A DNA stretch of 64,000 nt, taken from positions 248,001 through 312,000 of the forward strand of contig NZ_JACIEF010000002.1 of assembly GCF_014196715.1 (NCBI RefSeq). The letters are read 5' to 3'. Made by a program: the position numbers and the translations under genes. The notes beneath the pieces are model-generated. The model was not told the DNA's origin. It searched no databases and was given only the letters and a program-made list of their open reading frames with translations. Positions 1 through 8,345 of this stretch are shown here, in pieces (position 1 is the stretch's first letter; every line of letters starts with the position of its first letter). This stretch comes from Pedobacter zeae (GTDB lineage Bacteria; Bacteroidota; Bacteroidia; Sphingobacteriales; Sphingobacteriaceae).

Positions 1-1
1 A

Positions 2-2668
2 CCTGCGGCTGGCCAGCTTACTTACCTTAAATTCGATGAGGCTGGCGGCACCTGGGCCATCGACAGCTGGGGGGCTACACATGGGGCATTGGCAGCAACG
101 GCAACCCGTGCAGCCGGGAAACCGGGTAACTCGCTCAAACTGGATGGTATGGCTACTTCTTATGTCACCTTGCCAACAGGAATTGTAAAAACAGTATCTG
201 ATTTTACCGTTTCGAGCTGGGTAAGAATGGATGCACTGTCTACCTGGATGCGTGTTTTCGATTTTGGTACAAGCACCACACAATACATGTTCCTTACCGT
301 TCAGCAGGGAACGCCTACGGTAAATGGGGTAAAGCTATCAACCGTTCGTTATGCGATTAAAAACGGGGGTACAGAGTTAAACGTAAGTGCTAACTTCGCT
401 TTCCCGCTGGATACCTGGACACATCTGGCGGTTACCCAATCGGGAAATACGGCAAAACTGTATATTAACGGTAATTTGGCAGCCACCAATACCAACCTGA
501 CCATTAAACCTTCGCAACTCACCGCTTCAGGTACAACCACAGGCACTACGCTGAATTACCTGGGTAAATCACAGTTCAATGATCCCCTTTTTAAAGGCTC
601 AATAGATGAGTTTAAGATTTACAGCAGGGCATTAAGTGATGCAGAGATTGCCGAAAATTTAACAACCGCACAAACCATTACCTTTAATGCTTTGCCAGAA
701 AAAGCGGTTACCGATACAAGCTTTAACGCTGGTGCAGTTTCCAGTTCTGGTTTGGCCATCAGTTATGCCAGTTCAGACACCACAGTGGCAACGGTTGTTA
801 ACAATATGATCCAGGTTAAAGGAGCAGGTGTTACCACCATTACGGCTAGCCAGGCAGGCAATGCAACCTATGCAGCTGCCGCACCTGTAAGCCAGGCCTT
901 AACCGTTCATAAAGTTGCGCAAACCATCACCTTTAATGCTTTGCCAGAAAAAGCGGTTACCGATACAAGCTTTAACGCTGGTGCCGTTTCCAGTTCTGGT
1001 TTGGCCATCAGTTATGCCAGTTCAGACACCACAGTGGCAACGGTTGCCAACAACATGATCCAGGTTAAAGGAGCAGGCGTGACCACTATTACGGCCACGC
1101 AGGCAGGCAATGCAACCTACGCAACGGCCGCACCTGTAAGCCAGGCCTTAACCATTCATAAGGTTGAACAGACCATTAGTTTCGCCAGCTTACCTGCCAA
1201 AAGGATAGGAGATGCCGAGCTAACATTAAGTGCCACAACAAGCGCTAATTTACCGGTTAGCTATTCAAGTTCCGATACCACAGTTGCAAAGATCGTAAAT
1301 GATAAGCTCCAGGTGCTTGGTAAGGGAACGGCCGTTATTACAGCAAAACAGGCAGGTAACGGCACTTATGCTGCTGCCATTGCAACCCAGCTGTTGAACG
1401 TGATCCCTTTTAATATCCAGGTCCAATCAATGGATGGCGATGGCGGCCAGCTGACCAATAACGTGATCAGGCCAAATTTCAGCCTGGTTAACCAGGATTC
1501 GATCGGGGTATACTACAACGAGTTAACCATGCGTTACTGGTTTACAGCAGAAAATTACGCCGGGATAAATGCCTGGGTAGACTATGCCCAGATGGGAAAC
1601 AGCAACGTGAAAATGAAATATGTACAACTGCCAAATCCTGCTTCAGGAGCACTGGGTTATGTGGAATACAGTTTTGTACCAGGTGGAAAGTTAAATGCAA
1701 ACAGCAACAGCGGGGTAATCCGTACCAGGTTTGCCAACCAGGATTGGTCTGATTTTTCAGAAGCAGATGATTATTCTTACCAGGCCAATACCGGCAGCTA
1801 TGGCACAAATAACCGGATAACTTTATACCGCAACGGTAAATTGATATCCGGAGAAGAACCAGCCCTTGTGCCAGTTACAACCAAACTGAATGTGTTGTAC
1901 CAGAATCAGAACCAGACAGCAAACACTAATACGATCAGTGCTTTTATTGCCATTAAAAACACAGGCAACAGCGCCATTGATTATAGCGATCTTACTGCGC
2001 GTTACTGGTTTAGCAAAGAAGGAACAGCCGGCTTGAATATGATGGTTGATTATGCCAAACTGGGGAATAATAAGATCAGGGGGCAGTTTACAGAGATCAG
2101 TCCTTCACTGGCCGGAGCCGATACCCACCTGGAATTATCGATCGATCAGTCGGCAGGAAAATTACATCCGTTAAGCAGTACCGGAAATATCCAGTTCCGC
2201 ATCTATAAAAGCAACTGGTCGGCCTTTAACGAGTCTGACGATCATTCGTATCGGCCAAAAGCAGCAATGGATACCAACGCACACATCACCTTGTATTACA
2301 AGGGGCAACTGGTGTACGGAACAGAACCTGTTGCAGCGGGTTACGGCCAACCGGGAAATCTTTCGAGCACACAAACCCGTTCAGGAGTAATCCCGGCACA
2401 AGTCCTTGCTCCAGAGTCTTCAACCAGCAATATCATCTATCCGAACCCGGTTAAAGAGCAGTCTTTCAAAGTAAGGCTTACGCCTGATCTGAGGGATCAA
2501 AACATTAAGGTAACGGTTAGGGATGTTACAGGCAGGATAATGCAGAGCGGAAGCCACCGTGCCACAGACCGCGATCTGCAGGTAAGCCTTTCCGGAAATT
2601 ACCGCTTAGGTGTTTATTTCGTGTATCTGAATAACCTGACACCGATCAGGCTGATTGTAGATAAATAA
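2..2668 (+). CDS. Secreted LamG / Ig-like / CBM3 protein with T9SS sorting domain (5' end outside window)
   Basis: The reading frame is open to the left edge, so this is the C-terminal part of a longer protein; a TTG at 89 lies inside the LamG fold and is not a start. Numbering from the codon at base 2: a LamG/concanavalin-like domain (about 1-220), three BIG2-type Ig-like repeats (about 223-465, the first two nearly identical), two cellulose-binding CBM3-like modules (about 469-620 and 625-780, both with an RYWF motif and a WVDYA or MVDYA motif), then a T9SS type A sorting domain (about 810-889, starting YPNPV and containing DVTGR). The family logic is export through the type IX system with glycan binding at the surface. 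A catalytic domain may lie upstream; none is visible. Perfect hairpin terminator follows. Confidence 0.9.
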   Translation, partial: PAAGQLTYLKFDEAGGTWAIDSWGATHGALAATATRAAGKPGNSLKLDGMATSYVTLPTGIVKTVSDFTVSSWVRMDALSTWMRVFDFGTSTTQYMFLTVQQGTPTVNGVKLSTVRYAIKNGGTELNVSANFAFPLDTWTHLAVTQSGNTAKLYINGNLAATNTNLTIKPSQLTASGTTTGTTLNYLGKSQFNDPLFKGSIDEFKIYSRALSDAEIAENLTTAQTITFNALPEKAVTDTSFNAGAVSSSGLAISYASSDTTVATVVNNMIQVKGAGVTTITASQAGNATYAAAAPVSQALTVHKVAQTITFNALPEKAVTDTSFNAGAVSSSGLAISYASSDTTVATVANNMIQVKGAGVTTITATQAGNATYATAAPVSQALTIHKVEQTISFASLPAKRIGDAELTLSATTSANLPVSYSSSDTTVAKIVNDKLQVLGKGTAVITAKQAGNGTYAAAIATQLLNVIPFNIQVQSMDGDGGQLTNNVIRPNFSLVNQDSIGVYYNELTMRYWFTAENYAGINAWVDYAQMGNSNVKMKYVQLPNPASGALGYVEYSFVPGGKLNANSNSGVIRTRFANQDWSDFSEADDYSYQANTGSYGTNNRITLYRNGKLISGEEPALVPVTTKLNVLYQNQNQTANTNTISAFIAIKNTGNSAIDYSDLTARYWFSKEGTAGLNMMVDYAKLGNNKIRGQFTEISPSLAGADTHLELSIDQSAGKLHPLSSTGNIQFRIYKSNWSAFNESDDHSYRPKAAMDTNAHITLYYKGQLVYGTEPVAAGYGQPGNLSSTQTRSGVIPAQVLAPESSTSNIIYPNPVKEQSFKVRLTPDLRDQNIKVTVRDVTGRIMQSGSHRATDRDLQVSLSGNYRLGVYFVYLNNLTPIRLIVDK

Positions 2669-2682
2669 ATAAGAATATCACT

Positions 2683-2714
2683 AAACAAAAGGTTGCTTAA
2701 GCAACCTTTTGTTT
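2683..2714 (+). terminator. Intrinsic terminator after the T9SS protein gene
   Basis: A perfect 14-bp stem (2683-2696 pairs with 2701-2714) encloses a TTAA loop, and the descending arm is T-rich. It lies 15 bases after the stop codon. Confidence 0.8.
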
Positions 2715-2825
2715 TAAATAACGTAGAAACAAATACCCTATTGGAGTTACTTTAAATACCGGCAATTATCTTCCAAGGGATACATTGCTGCTGCCAAATT
2801 AGCTTAACCAATTTATATATATCCT

Positions 2826-4097
2826 ATGAAAACAAAAATGAATCAATTGATGCTATGCGCTTTAATCTTTTGCGGATGCAGTAAGCCGATCGCTGGAGAG
2901 GATCCCTCAAGCCTGGGCACCGGATCGCTATCCGGCAAACAAATGGCCGTTGCTGCGCTGGGCCAGGTAACCTCGGTAGTACACCCTGGAATGCTCCATT
3001 CGGCTGCTGATTTTACGCGAATGACAACCAAGGTAAATGCAGGGGCGCAGCCCTGGCTGGATGGTTGGAATAAACTGGTCGCCAACGGCCGTTCTGCAGC
3101 CACCTATGTTCCACGGCCGGTTGATACGATTGTGCGCGGACGGGCTGCAAGCGGAAGAGGGGAAAATTACATTCAGGCATGTCAGGATGCTGCAGCAGCT
3201 TATCAAAATGCTTTACGATGGAAAATTAAGGGCGATGCAGCCTGCGGCGCAAACGCTGTTGCGATTATGAATGCCTGGGCGCGTAAGTGCAAGTATATTG
3301 ATGGCGATAGCAATAAACAATTAGCAGCTGGTTTGCAAGGTTACCAATGGGCCAATGCAGCAGAAATTATGCGGGGTTACAGTGGTTGGTCTGCAGCAGA
3401 TTTTACGGCTTTTAAAAATTTTATGCTTAATGTATATTATCCGGTTTCGAGCGATTTTCTGAACAGGCATAACAATACTTGTGGCACCCATTACTGGCTA
3501 AACTGGGACATGTCAAACCTATGTACCGTGCTGGCCATTGGTATCCTTTGCGATGATGTGGCTAAAATTAATTATGCAATAAATTATTACCAGCATAGTG
3601 GCACTGGTACGGCCTTTATCGGACGGGTAACCACAGCAACTTATCCAAATGGTATGGACCAGGCACAGGAGGCAGGGAGAGACCAGGGGCATGCCACAAT
3701 GGAGGTTCCGCTTTTCGGAACCTTTTGCCAGATGCTGTATAACCAGGGTCAGAATTTTTTCGATTATAATCCATGGAGTCATGTTAATCCACCGCTTTTG
3801 GGGGTTAGCGAATATATAGCGGCCTATAACATCAATACTACTAATACTGTTCCGTTTACCACTTACAACAATTGTGAAAATTCAAATCACACGGTTATTT
3901 CAAGTGCTGGCCGGGGGAATATCCGTCCGGGATGGGAGCTGGTATACAATTATTACGTAAAAATAAAAGGTAAGTCTGCCCAGTATACTACCCAATTTGC
4001 CGAAAAAGTAAGGCCTGAGGGTGGAGGCGGCGATTATGGTTCTACCAGTGGGAGCTACGATCAGCTCGGCTTCGGAACCTTAACTTTTTCGCGTTAA
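2826..4097 (+). CDS. Alginate-lyase-superfamily polysaccharide lyase, probable lipoprotein
   Basis: A 423-residue protein with a hydrophobic N-terminus ending in Cys18, so probably a lipoprotein, though the preceding FCG is not an ideal lipobox. The fold is the alpha-helical alginate lyase superfamily (Pfam Alginate_lyase; CAZy PL5/PL38-like). Conserved signatures are HNNTCGTHYWLNWD (215-228), EAGRDQGHATM (282-292) and SSAGRGN (359-365), the places where the family's Asn/His/Arg/Tyr catalytic groups usually sit. Such enzymes cleave uronic-acid polymers by beta-elimination, leaving an unsaturated uronyl end that the GH88 at 6509 could remove. It is closely related to the gene at 35102 and more distantly to that at 19778. 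The exact substrate (alginate, glucuronan or other) cannot be read from sequence. Confidence 0.82.
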   Translation: MKTKMNQLMLCALIFCGCSKPIAGEDPSSLGTGSLSGKQMAVAALGQVTSVVHPGMLHSAADFTRMTTKVNAGAQPWLDGWNKLVANGRSAATYVPRPVDTIVRGRAASGRGENYIQACQDAAAAYQNALRWKIKGDAACGANAVAIMNAWARKCKYIDGDSNKQLAAGLQGYQWANAAEIMRGYSGWSAADFTAFKNFMLNVYYPVSSDFLNRHNNTCGTHYWLNWDMSNLCTVLAIGILCDDVAKINYAINYYQHSGTGTAFIGRVTTATYPNGMDQAQEAGRDQGHATMEVPLFGTFCQMLYNQGQNFFDYNPWSHVNPPLLGVSEYIAAYNINTTNTVPFTTYNNCENSNHTVISSAGRGNIRPGWELVYNYYVKIKGKSAQYTTQFAEKVRPEGGGGDYGSTSGSYDQLGFGTLTFSR

Positions 4098-4120
4098 ATC
4101 ATATCCTAATAACAACCAAG

Positions 4121-4380
4121 AGGCTGTACCATATTTGTAATTTCACTTATAATCTGTTATGTTGAGTTTAACCTGTACTGAGCTTGACGAAGTATCGAAA
4201 CACCTTTAAAGTATTTAGGTAAGGTCCTTCGACAGGCTACGATTGACAGGCCCCTGGAGGAATCGTCATCTCGACTGAAGCGCAGTCCCGAATATTCGGG
4301 AGAGAGTTCTATCTAGACAGAGTTAGCTTTGCTGAGCACTTCGTGGTTCTCGGCTACGTTGCACCCTGTTCGCAATGACG
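4121..4380. repeat. Composite REP-like intergenic repeat region
   Basis: This non-coding stretch between convergent genes contains several elements that recur elsewhere in the window: a gaggctgtaccatat-type end sequence, gagcttgacgaag and ccttcgacaggct arms (4161-4240), a perfect 16-bp palindrome tcccgaatattcggga (4286-4301) and a cgcaatgacg end. Related arms occur at 41811-41880 and 60331-60350. It is probably a cluster of palindromic intergenic elements, not a gene. Confidence 0.65.
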
Positions 4381-4408
4381 AAATTAAGACCCAAATTCAC
4401 GTTAATAA

Positions 4409-4446
4409 TAACAAAGGCTTCATCGCAATTGATGAAGCCTTTGTTA
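4409..4446. terminator. Bidirectional intrinsic terminator
   Basis: A perfect 16-bp stem (4409-4424 with 4431-4446) with a 6-base loop, A-rich on one side and T-rich on the other. It sits between the convergent lyase and GH5 genes and could serve both. Confidence 0.8.
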
Positions 4447-4485
4447 CATCAGGTTTTCAGTAAATTTAATTGCAGGCCTTGTTTT

Positions 4486-6183
4486 TTAAATTTTTACAAA
4501 TCCCCATTGTTGATTTCTTCCTCCGGAGTACGTCCATTGTATCGCCGCAGTTCCATTGTTTAATGAGGAACCTGTTACATCCAGGGCTTTCCCACTATTT
4601 GCATTCGTGATGCGGTAATAGCCATTGTCTGTTATCTGGATAGACCATTTTTGGTTAGCGGTGCCATTGTAATCCCACAAAACGGCTTGTCCGCCATCAG
4701 CAGTACTCCAACCGTTAATTTCCAGGCACTTCGTAGGTGCATGAACAGGCGTAAGACGGAATAATCCGCCGCCTGCATCTTCTACCTTAAATTGTTGGTT
4801 AGCACCTACACTATATAGCCATTGCTGTGCAACTGTTCCGTTTGAACTACCCCATCCGGCAGCTTCAAGGGCTTTAAAGCTATACCTGTTGTAAATCTGG
4901 TAAGTTTGCCCGGCCTGAATGCTTGAGGTGCTGGCATTTTGACCTGCCTGTACAACCGCTGCCAGGGCTTGTTGGTCAGCTGAACCAATATTTTGCCTGT
5001 CGAGGATCCTGAATGCATTGTTTCCCGAAGCCCCGTCATCAAAATAAAACGGTTTTAACCCGTATTGAACCGCCTGACGGGTTACGTGGTTGATATAATA
5101 AGCCCTGCTGGCCAGGTGTAAAGTTAAGTTATCGCCTGATAAAGTATTAGGCCTTCTGATGGCGCCATATTCTCCAAGTACAACCGGTATACCTTTATCG
5201 ATATACTTTGTTTTCATCAGGGCAAATTGTGGTCCGGCATCTCCCTCTTCTCCGTAAGTTGCATTGCGCGAAGCATCAGTTGTAGAGTGGTAACCATTAC
5301 CCCAATAGTAAAAAGAATTTCCCCAACTTGCGTCAGTAGCCAGACCCGCGAAATTAAATGGGGTATAGTAGTGTACTTCTACCATTAGCCGGTTGGGAGC
5401 CGTATCATTTGGTAAGGCATTCATCAGGTTGTTGGTATAGTCTATGCTGGTACTAGGCCCCTGGATTACAAGCGTGCGGTAACTATTTTTACCACCGGTA
5501 GATCGTACCGCGTTCACAAAGGTTTGGTGATAGGATAACAGTACCCCCATTCCCGTAGCGTCTGAAACTGCCGGCTCATTGGCACTGGCAAAAATAACAT
5601 GTTCATCAAAATTGCGCAATTGTGTTGCAATCTGTTCCCAGAATGCTTTTTGCATGGCATTTACGTAGGGCTGTTGAGCAGTGGTACAGTTGTTTTCAAG
5701 CCATCCACCGTCCCAATGGATATTCAGGATAACATACAAACCATCATTCACGCAGTATTGGACCACATCTTTTACCCTATTAAGCCACGATTGCTGAAGC
5801 TGGGCAGTGCTGGTATTGGCCATATACTGGTTCCATGAGCAGGGAAGGCGTACCGCCGTAAAACCACTTCTTTTTACCTGGTCAATCATTGCCTGGGTGA
5901 GTGCGGGGTTACCCCAGTAGGTTTCGCCACCTATGGCTTCCAGGCTGTTACCGGCATTCCATCCCAGTGTAAATTTCGCTGCAAGCTGGGCGGCCGTACT
6001 GCCAACGCCTGATTGATCTGCCGGTTGCGGCGAAGTATTATAACTCGGATAACTGGTAGAGGTGGGCATGGTAACCGCCCGTTTTGTGGATTGAATAACT
6101 GTGGGGTTTTCAATCTTTTGTTTTTGGCAGCCTACCGCTAAAACGGACAGCATAATGCCTGTTAGGTAATTTAGTGTTCTCAT
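4486..6183 (-). CDS. GH5 endoglucanase-type glycoside hydrolase with C-terminal ricin-type (CBM13) domain, lipoprotein
   Basis: A 565-residue protein. The lipobox LAVGC places the lipidated Cys at 19. The GH5 TIM barrel spans about 65-400: RLPCSW (112-117), LNIHWDGGW (153-161), the acid/base Glu203 in ANEP, HYYTPF (271-276) and the nucleophile Glu338 in GEYG. Residues about 423-565 form a ricin-type beta-trefoil with repeated QQW/QKW motifs that binds sugar. GH5 enzymes cleave internal beta-1,4 links in cellulose, xyloglucan, mannan and similar glucans; subfamily cannot be fixed by eye. It has no T9SS tail, so it is probably anchored to a membrane as a lipoprotein. It is transcribed alone, divergently from GH88. 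Confidence 0.9.
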   Translation of the reverse strand: MRTLNYLTGIMLSVLAVGCQKQKIENPTVIQSTKRAVTMPTSTSYPSYNTSPQPADQSGVGSTAAQLAAKFTLGWNAGNSLEAIGGETYWGNPALTQAMIDQVKRSGFTAVRLPCSWNQYMANTSTAQLQQSWLNRVKDVVQYCVNDGLYVILNIHWDGGWLENNCTTAQQPYVNAMQKAFWEQIATQLRNFDEHVIFASANEPAVSDATGMGVLLSYHQTFVNAVRSTGGKNSYRTLVIQGPSTSIDYTNNLMNALPNDTAPNRLMVEVHYYTPFNFAGLATDASWGNSFYYWGNGYHSTTDASRNATYGEEGDAGPQFALMKTKYIDKGIPVVLGEYGAIRRPNTLSGDNLTLHLASRAYYINHVTRQAVQYGLKPFYFDDGASGNNAFRILDRQNIGSADQQALAAVVQAGQNASTSSIQAGQTYQIYNRYSFKALEAAGWGSSNGTVAQQWLYSVGANQQFKVEDAGGGLFRLTPVHAPTKCLEINGWSTADGGQAVLWDYNGTANQKWSIQITDNGYYRITNANSGKALDVTGSSLNNGTAAIQWTYSGGRNQQWGFVKI

Positions 6184-6508
6184 ATGATATGGTATTTGGT
6201 TAGTGGCTTAATAATCGATGTAACACTTTTCAATCCCGCCTTGAAACGAAATTAGAAACCCGCACCTCAATACAATGGCTCATTTGTTAAATTATATTCG
6301 ACATATGTTAACTTCATGAATGTATTTTAAATAAGTCATTTGGGGTAAACAACCTCAGTGTTTAAAACCAGGATACCTTAATTTTTATCTCTGGCTTTGC
6401 AATATGCCCCTGGCAGGGATATATCCAATATTGCGGTAACAATCTTAATATCTTTTCGGCTTTGTTGAGTATATCTGTAAACCTCATTTGTCTATAGACC
6501 ATATCAAC
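6184..6508. promoter_or_regulatory. Divergent intergenic region between GH5 and GH88
   Basis: About 325 bases between the two divergent starts, presumably holding both promoters. The + side has TTTG at about 6462 and ATTTG near 6485, which only loosely match the Bacteroidota -33/-7 pattern. I see no clear operator, hairpin or gene. Confidence 0.3.
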
Positions 6509-7720
6509 ATGAAAAATTTAGCTATTTATTTAATTGTAACATTGGGCCTTTTGAGTAAAGCTGCAACTGCCCAGGTGGATGCATCCAAAGAGCTGGCGTA
6601 TTGTACGGCCCAAATACAAAAGACCTTAAAACTTATTCCTGTTCAGAAAGGCAGTATCCCCAGATCGGTTATCCCCGGATCTGCCGATTGGAAGTTTGTG
6701 GGCTATAAAGACTGGTGCTCCGGGTTTTGGCCCGGCATACTTTGGTACGGCTATGAAGCTACGGGTTCTAAAACCTTGCTCAACGAAGCAACGCGTTTTT
6801 CGGCACCGCTTCAACCGCTTTCAGAGCAGCATGCAATTGACCACGACCTGGGTTTTCAGATTTTTAACAGCTATGGAAATGGCTACCGGCTTACCGGAAA
6901 TGCAAAATTTAAGGCCATAATATTAAATGCTGCCGATACATTGGCCACGCTTTTTAACCCTAAAGTGGGTACCATCTTATCCTGGCCGAGGGCTGTACCA
7001 CACATGCAATGGCCACAACATAATACCATTATCGATAATATGATTAACCTGGAAATGTTGTTTTGGGCCTCTAAAAATGGGGGGGACAGGAAATTGTATA
7101 ATATCGCCTTATCGCATGCCAAAGTTACCATGGCTAATCATTTCAGACCAGATTACAGTGCTTACCATGCGGTAATTTATGACAGGGAGACCGGGAAAAA
7201 AATAAAGGGGCTAACGCATCAGGGATACGCGGATAGCTCCATGTGGGCACGCGGGCAGTCTTGGGCCATTTATGGCTATACCATGTGTTTCCGCGAAACC
7301 GGGTATTTGCCTTTTCTTGATTTTGCACAGAAAGTAACAGACGTTTACCTTGATAAATTACCTTCAGATCAGGTTCCCTATTGGGATTTTAATGACCCCG
7401 CAATTCCTGATGCCCCTAAAGATGCCTCAGCAGCGGCAGTTGTGGCTTCGGGCCTTTTAGAGCTGTCTACTTTGGTTAAGGATAAAGAAAAAGCACAAAA
7501 ATACCGCAAGGCTGCAGAACAAATGCTGGCCTCGCTTTCTTCACCGGCATATCAGAGCAAAGATAAAAACACAGCTTTTTTGTTGCATTCAACCGGCCAT
7601 AAACCTAATGGTTCGGAAATAGATACTTCAATTATATATGCAGATTATTATTATATAGAAGCCCTGCTCAGGTTGAAAAAACTACAAATGGGATTGAGCC
7701 TGAAAAGTAAGTTCAACTAA
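6509..7720 (+). CDS. GH88 unsaturated glucuronyl hydrolase
   Basis: The ATG at 6509 is preferred over an in-frame TTG at 6488 because it directly begins a signal peptide (MKNLAIYLIV... to about A21). The 403-residue protein is a GH88 (alpha/alpha)6 barrel: WCSGFWPG (69-76), DHDLGF (111-116) and IDNMINLEMLFWA (175-187). Asp113 and Asp176 correspond in motif and spacing to the two catalytic Asp residues of Bacillus unsaturated glucuronyl hydrolase (Asp88 and Asp149). The enzyme hydrates and releases the 4,5-unsaturated uronic acid left by polysaccharide lyases, so it fits the lyases at 2826, 19778 and 35102. Probably periplasmic. Confidence 0.9.
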   Translation: MKNLAIYLIVTLGLLSKAATAQVDASKELAYCTAQIQKTLKLIPVQKGSIPRSVIPGSADWKFVGYKDWCSGFWPGILWYGYEATGSKTLLNEATRFSAPLQPLSEQHAIDHDLGFQIFNSYGNGYRLTGNAKFKAIILNAADTLATLFNPKVGTILSWPRAVPHMQWPQHNTIIDNMINLEMLFWASKNGGDRKLYNIALSHAKVTMANHFRPDYSAYHAVIYDRETGKKIKGLTHQGYADSSMWARGQSWAIYGYTMCFRETGYLPFLDFAQKVTDVYLDKLPSDQVPYWDFNDPAIPDAPKDASAAAVVASGLLELSTLVKDKEKAQKYRKAAEQMLASLSSPAYQSKDKNTAFLLHSTGHKPNGSEIDTSIIYADYYYIEALLRLKKLQMGLSLKSKFN

Positions 7721-8345
7721 GCTTAAACGTGCATTAGAGAGGATATGGCAGGGGGCCGACAGTTCGATTTTTATTCTTGTGTTACTGACGTTTTGTTTTA
7801 GTTTTAGTCGTCAGTTAATCAATAACCTGATTATAAACCAGCTTTTACCTCCTGCTTAAATTTTTTCTTAGAAGCCTGAACTCGATAATTATTTAAGGAA
7901 AAATTATTTTATAAAGGCCTCTGACTAGAACAATTCGTCATGCTGTTCCGAAGGTTCGACGATGGCTTTAAGTTGAAAAGCCGATTTAAGCCACCAAAAA
8001 GTAGTATTAATTATCGAATGCAGCTTTGTAACAAGAAAATTGTACGCCAACCTCTCTTTAATTTTCATGATGATGGAGTATATAAAATACGACCCGGTGT
8101 CATATAAATATGAAAAATAAAAAACTACCTGGCCATACCGACCAGGAAGAGCTACCATTTACTTTTAACCGTAGGCAGATTTCTGAAAAGAATATCGAGA
8201 AACATTGGCTCCGGATCGCTTCCAGGATAACGGGAGCCGTTTTGCCAAAAGAAATTAACAGGTAAACCGGCATCCATCCGTCCCAAACACAAATAGTTAT
8301 TTTTTTAAAACTGATCAGCATCTCTAAAATCCTCCCGATTTGAAT
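7721..8345. other. Intergenic region with no recognised gene
   Basis: About 625 bases, AT-rich, between GH88 and GH97. Apart from the doubtful small frame at 8110-8265 I see no conserved protein, hairpin terminator or RNA gene. Minus-strand frames in this stretch have no recognisable domain. It may be decayed sequence. Confidence 0.5.
8110..8265 (+). CDS. Possible small protein of 51 residues, unrecognised
   Basis: An ATG-initiated frame of 51 codons ending in TAA. The product is basic and hydrophilic (begins MKNKKLPGHTDQEELPF, later FNRRQISEKNIEKHWLRIA), with no signal peptide or membrane segment. No ribosome-binding site stands out, which is not decisive in Bacteroidota. It may be a genuine small protein, or a fragment of a decayed gene. 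No function is proposed. Confidence 0.22.
   Translation: MKNKKLPGHTDQEELPFTFNRRQISEKNIEKHWLRIASRITGAVLPKEINR

Noticed and set aside
89..91. TTG at 89 as a start for the first gene
   Set aside because: The frame is open back to base 2 and the LamG domain begins upstream (YLKFDEAGG), so the gene enters from outside the window.
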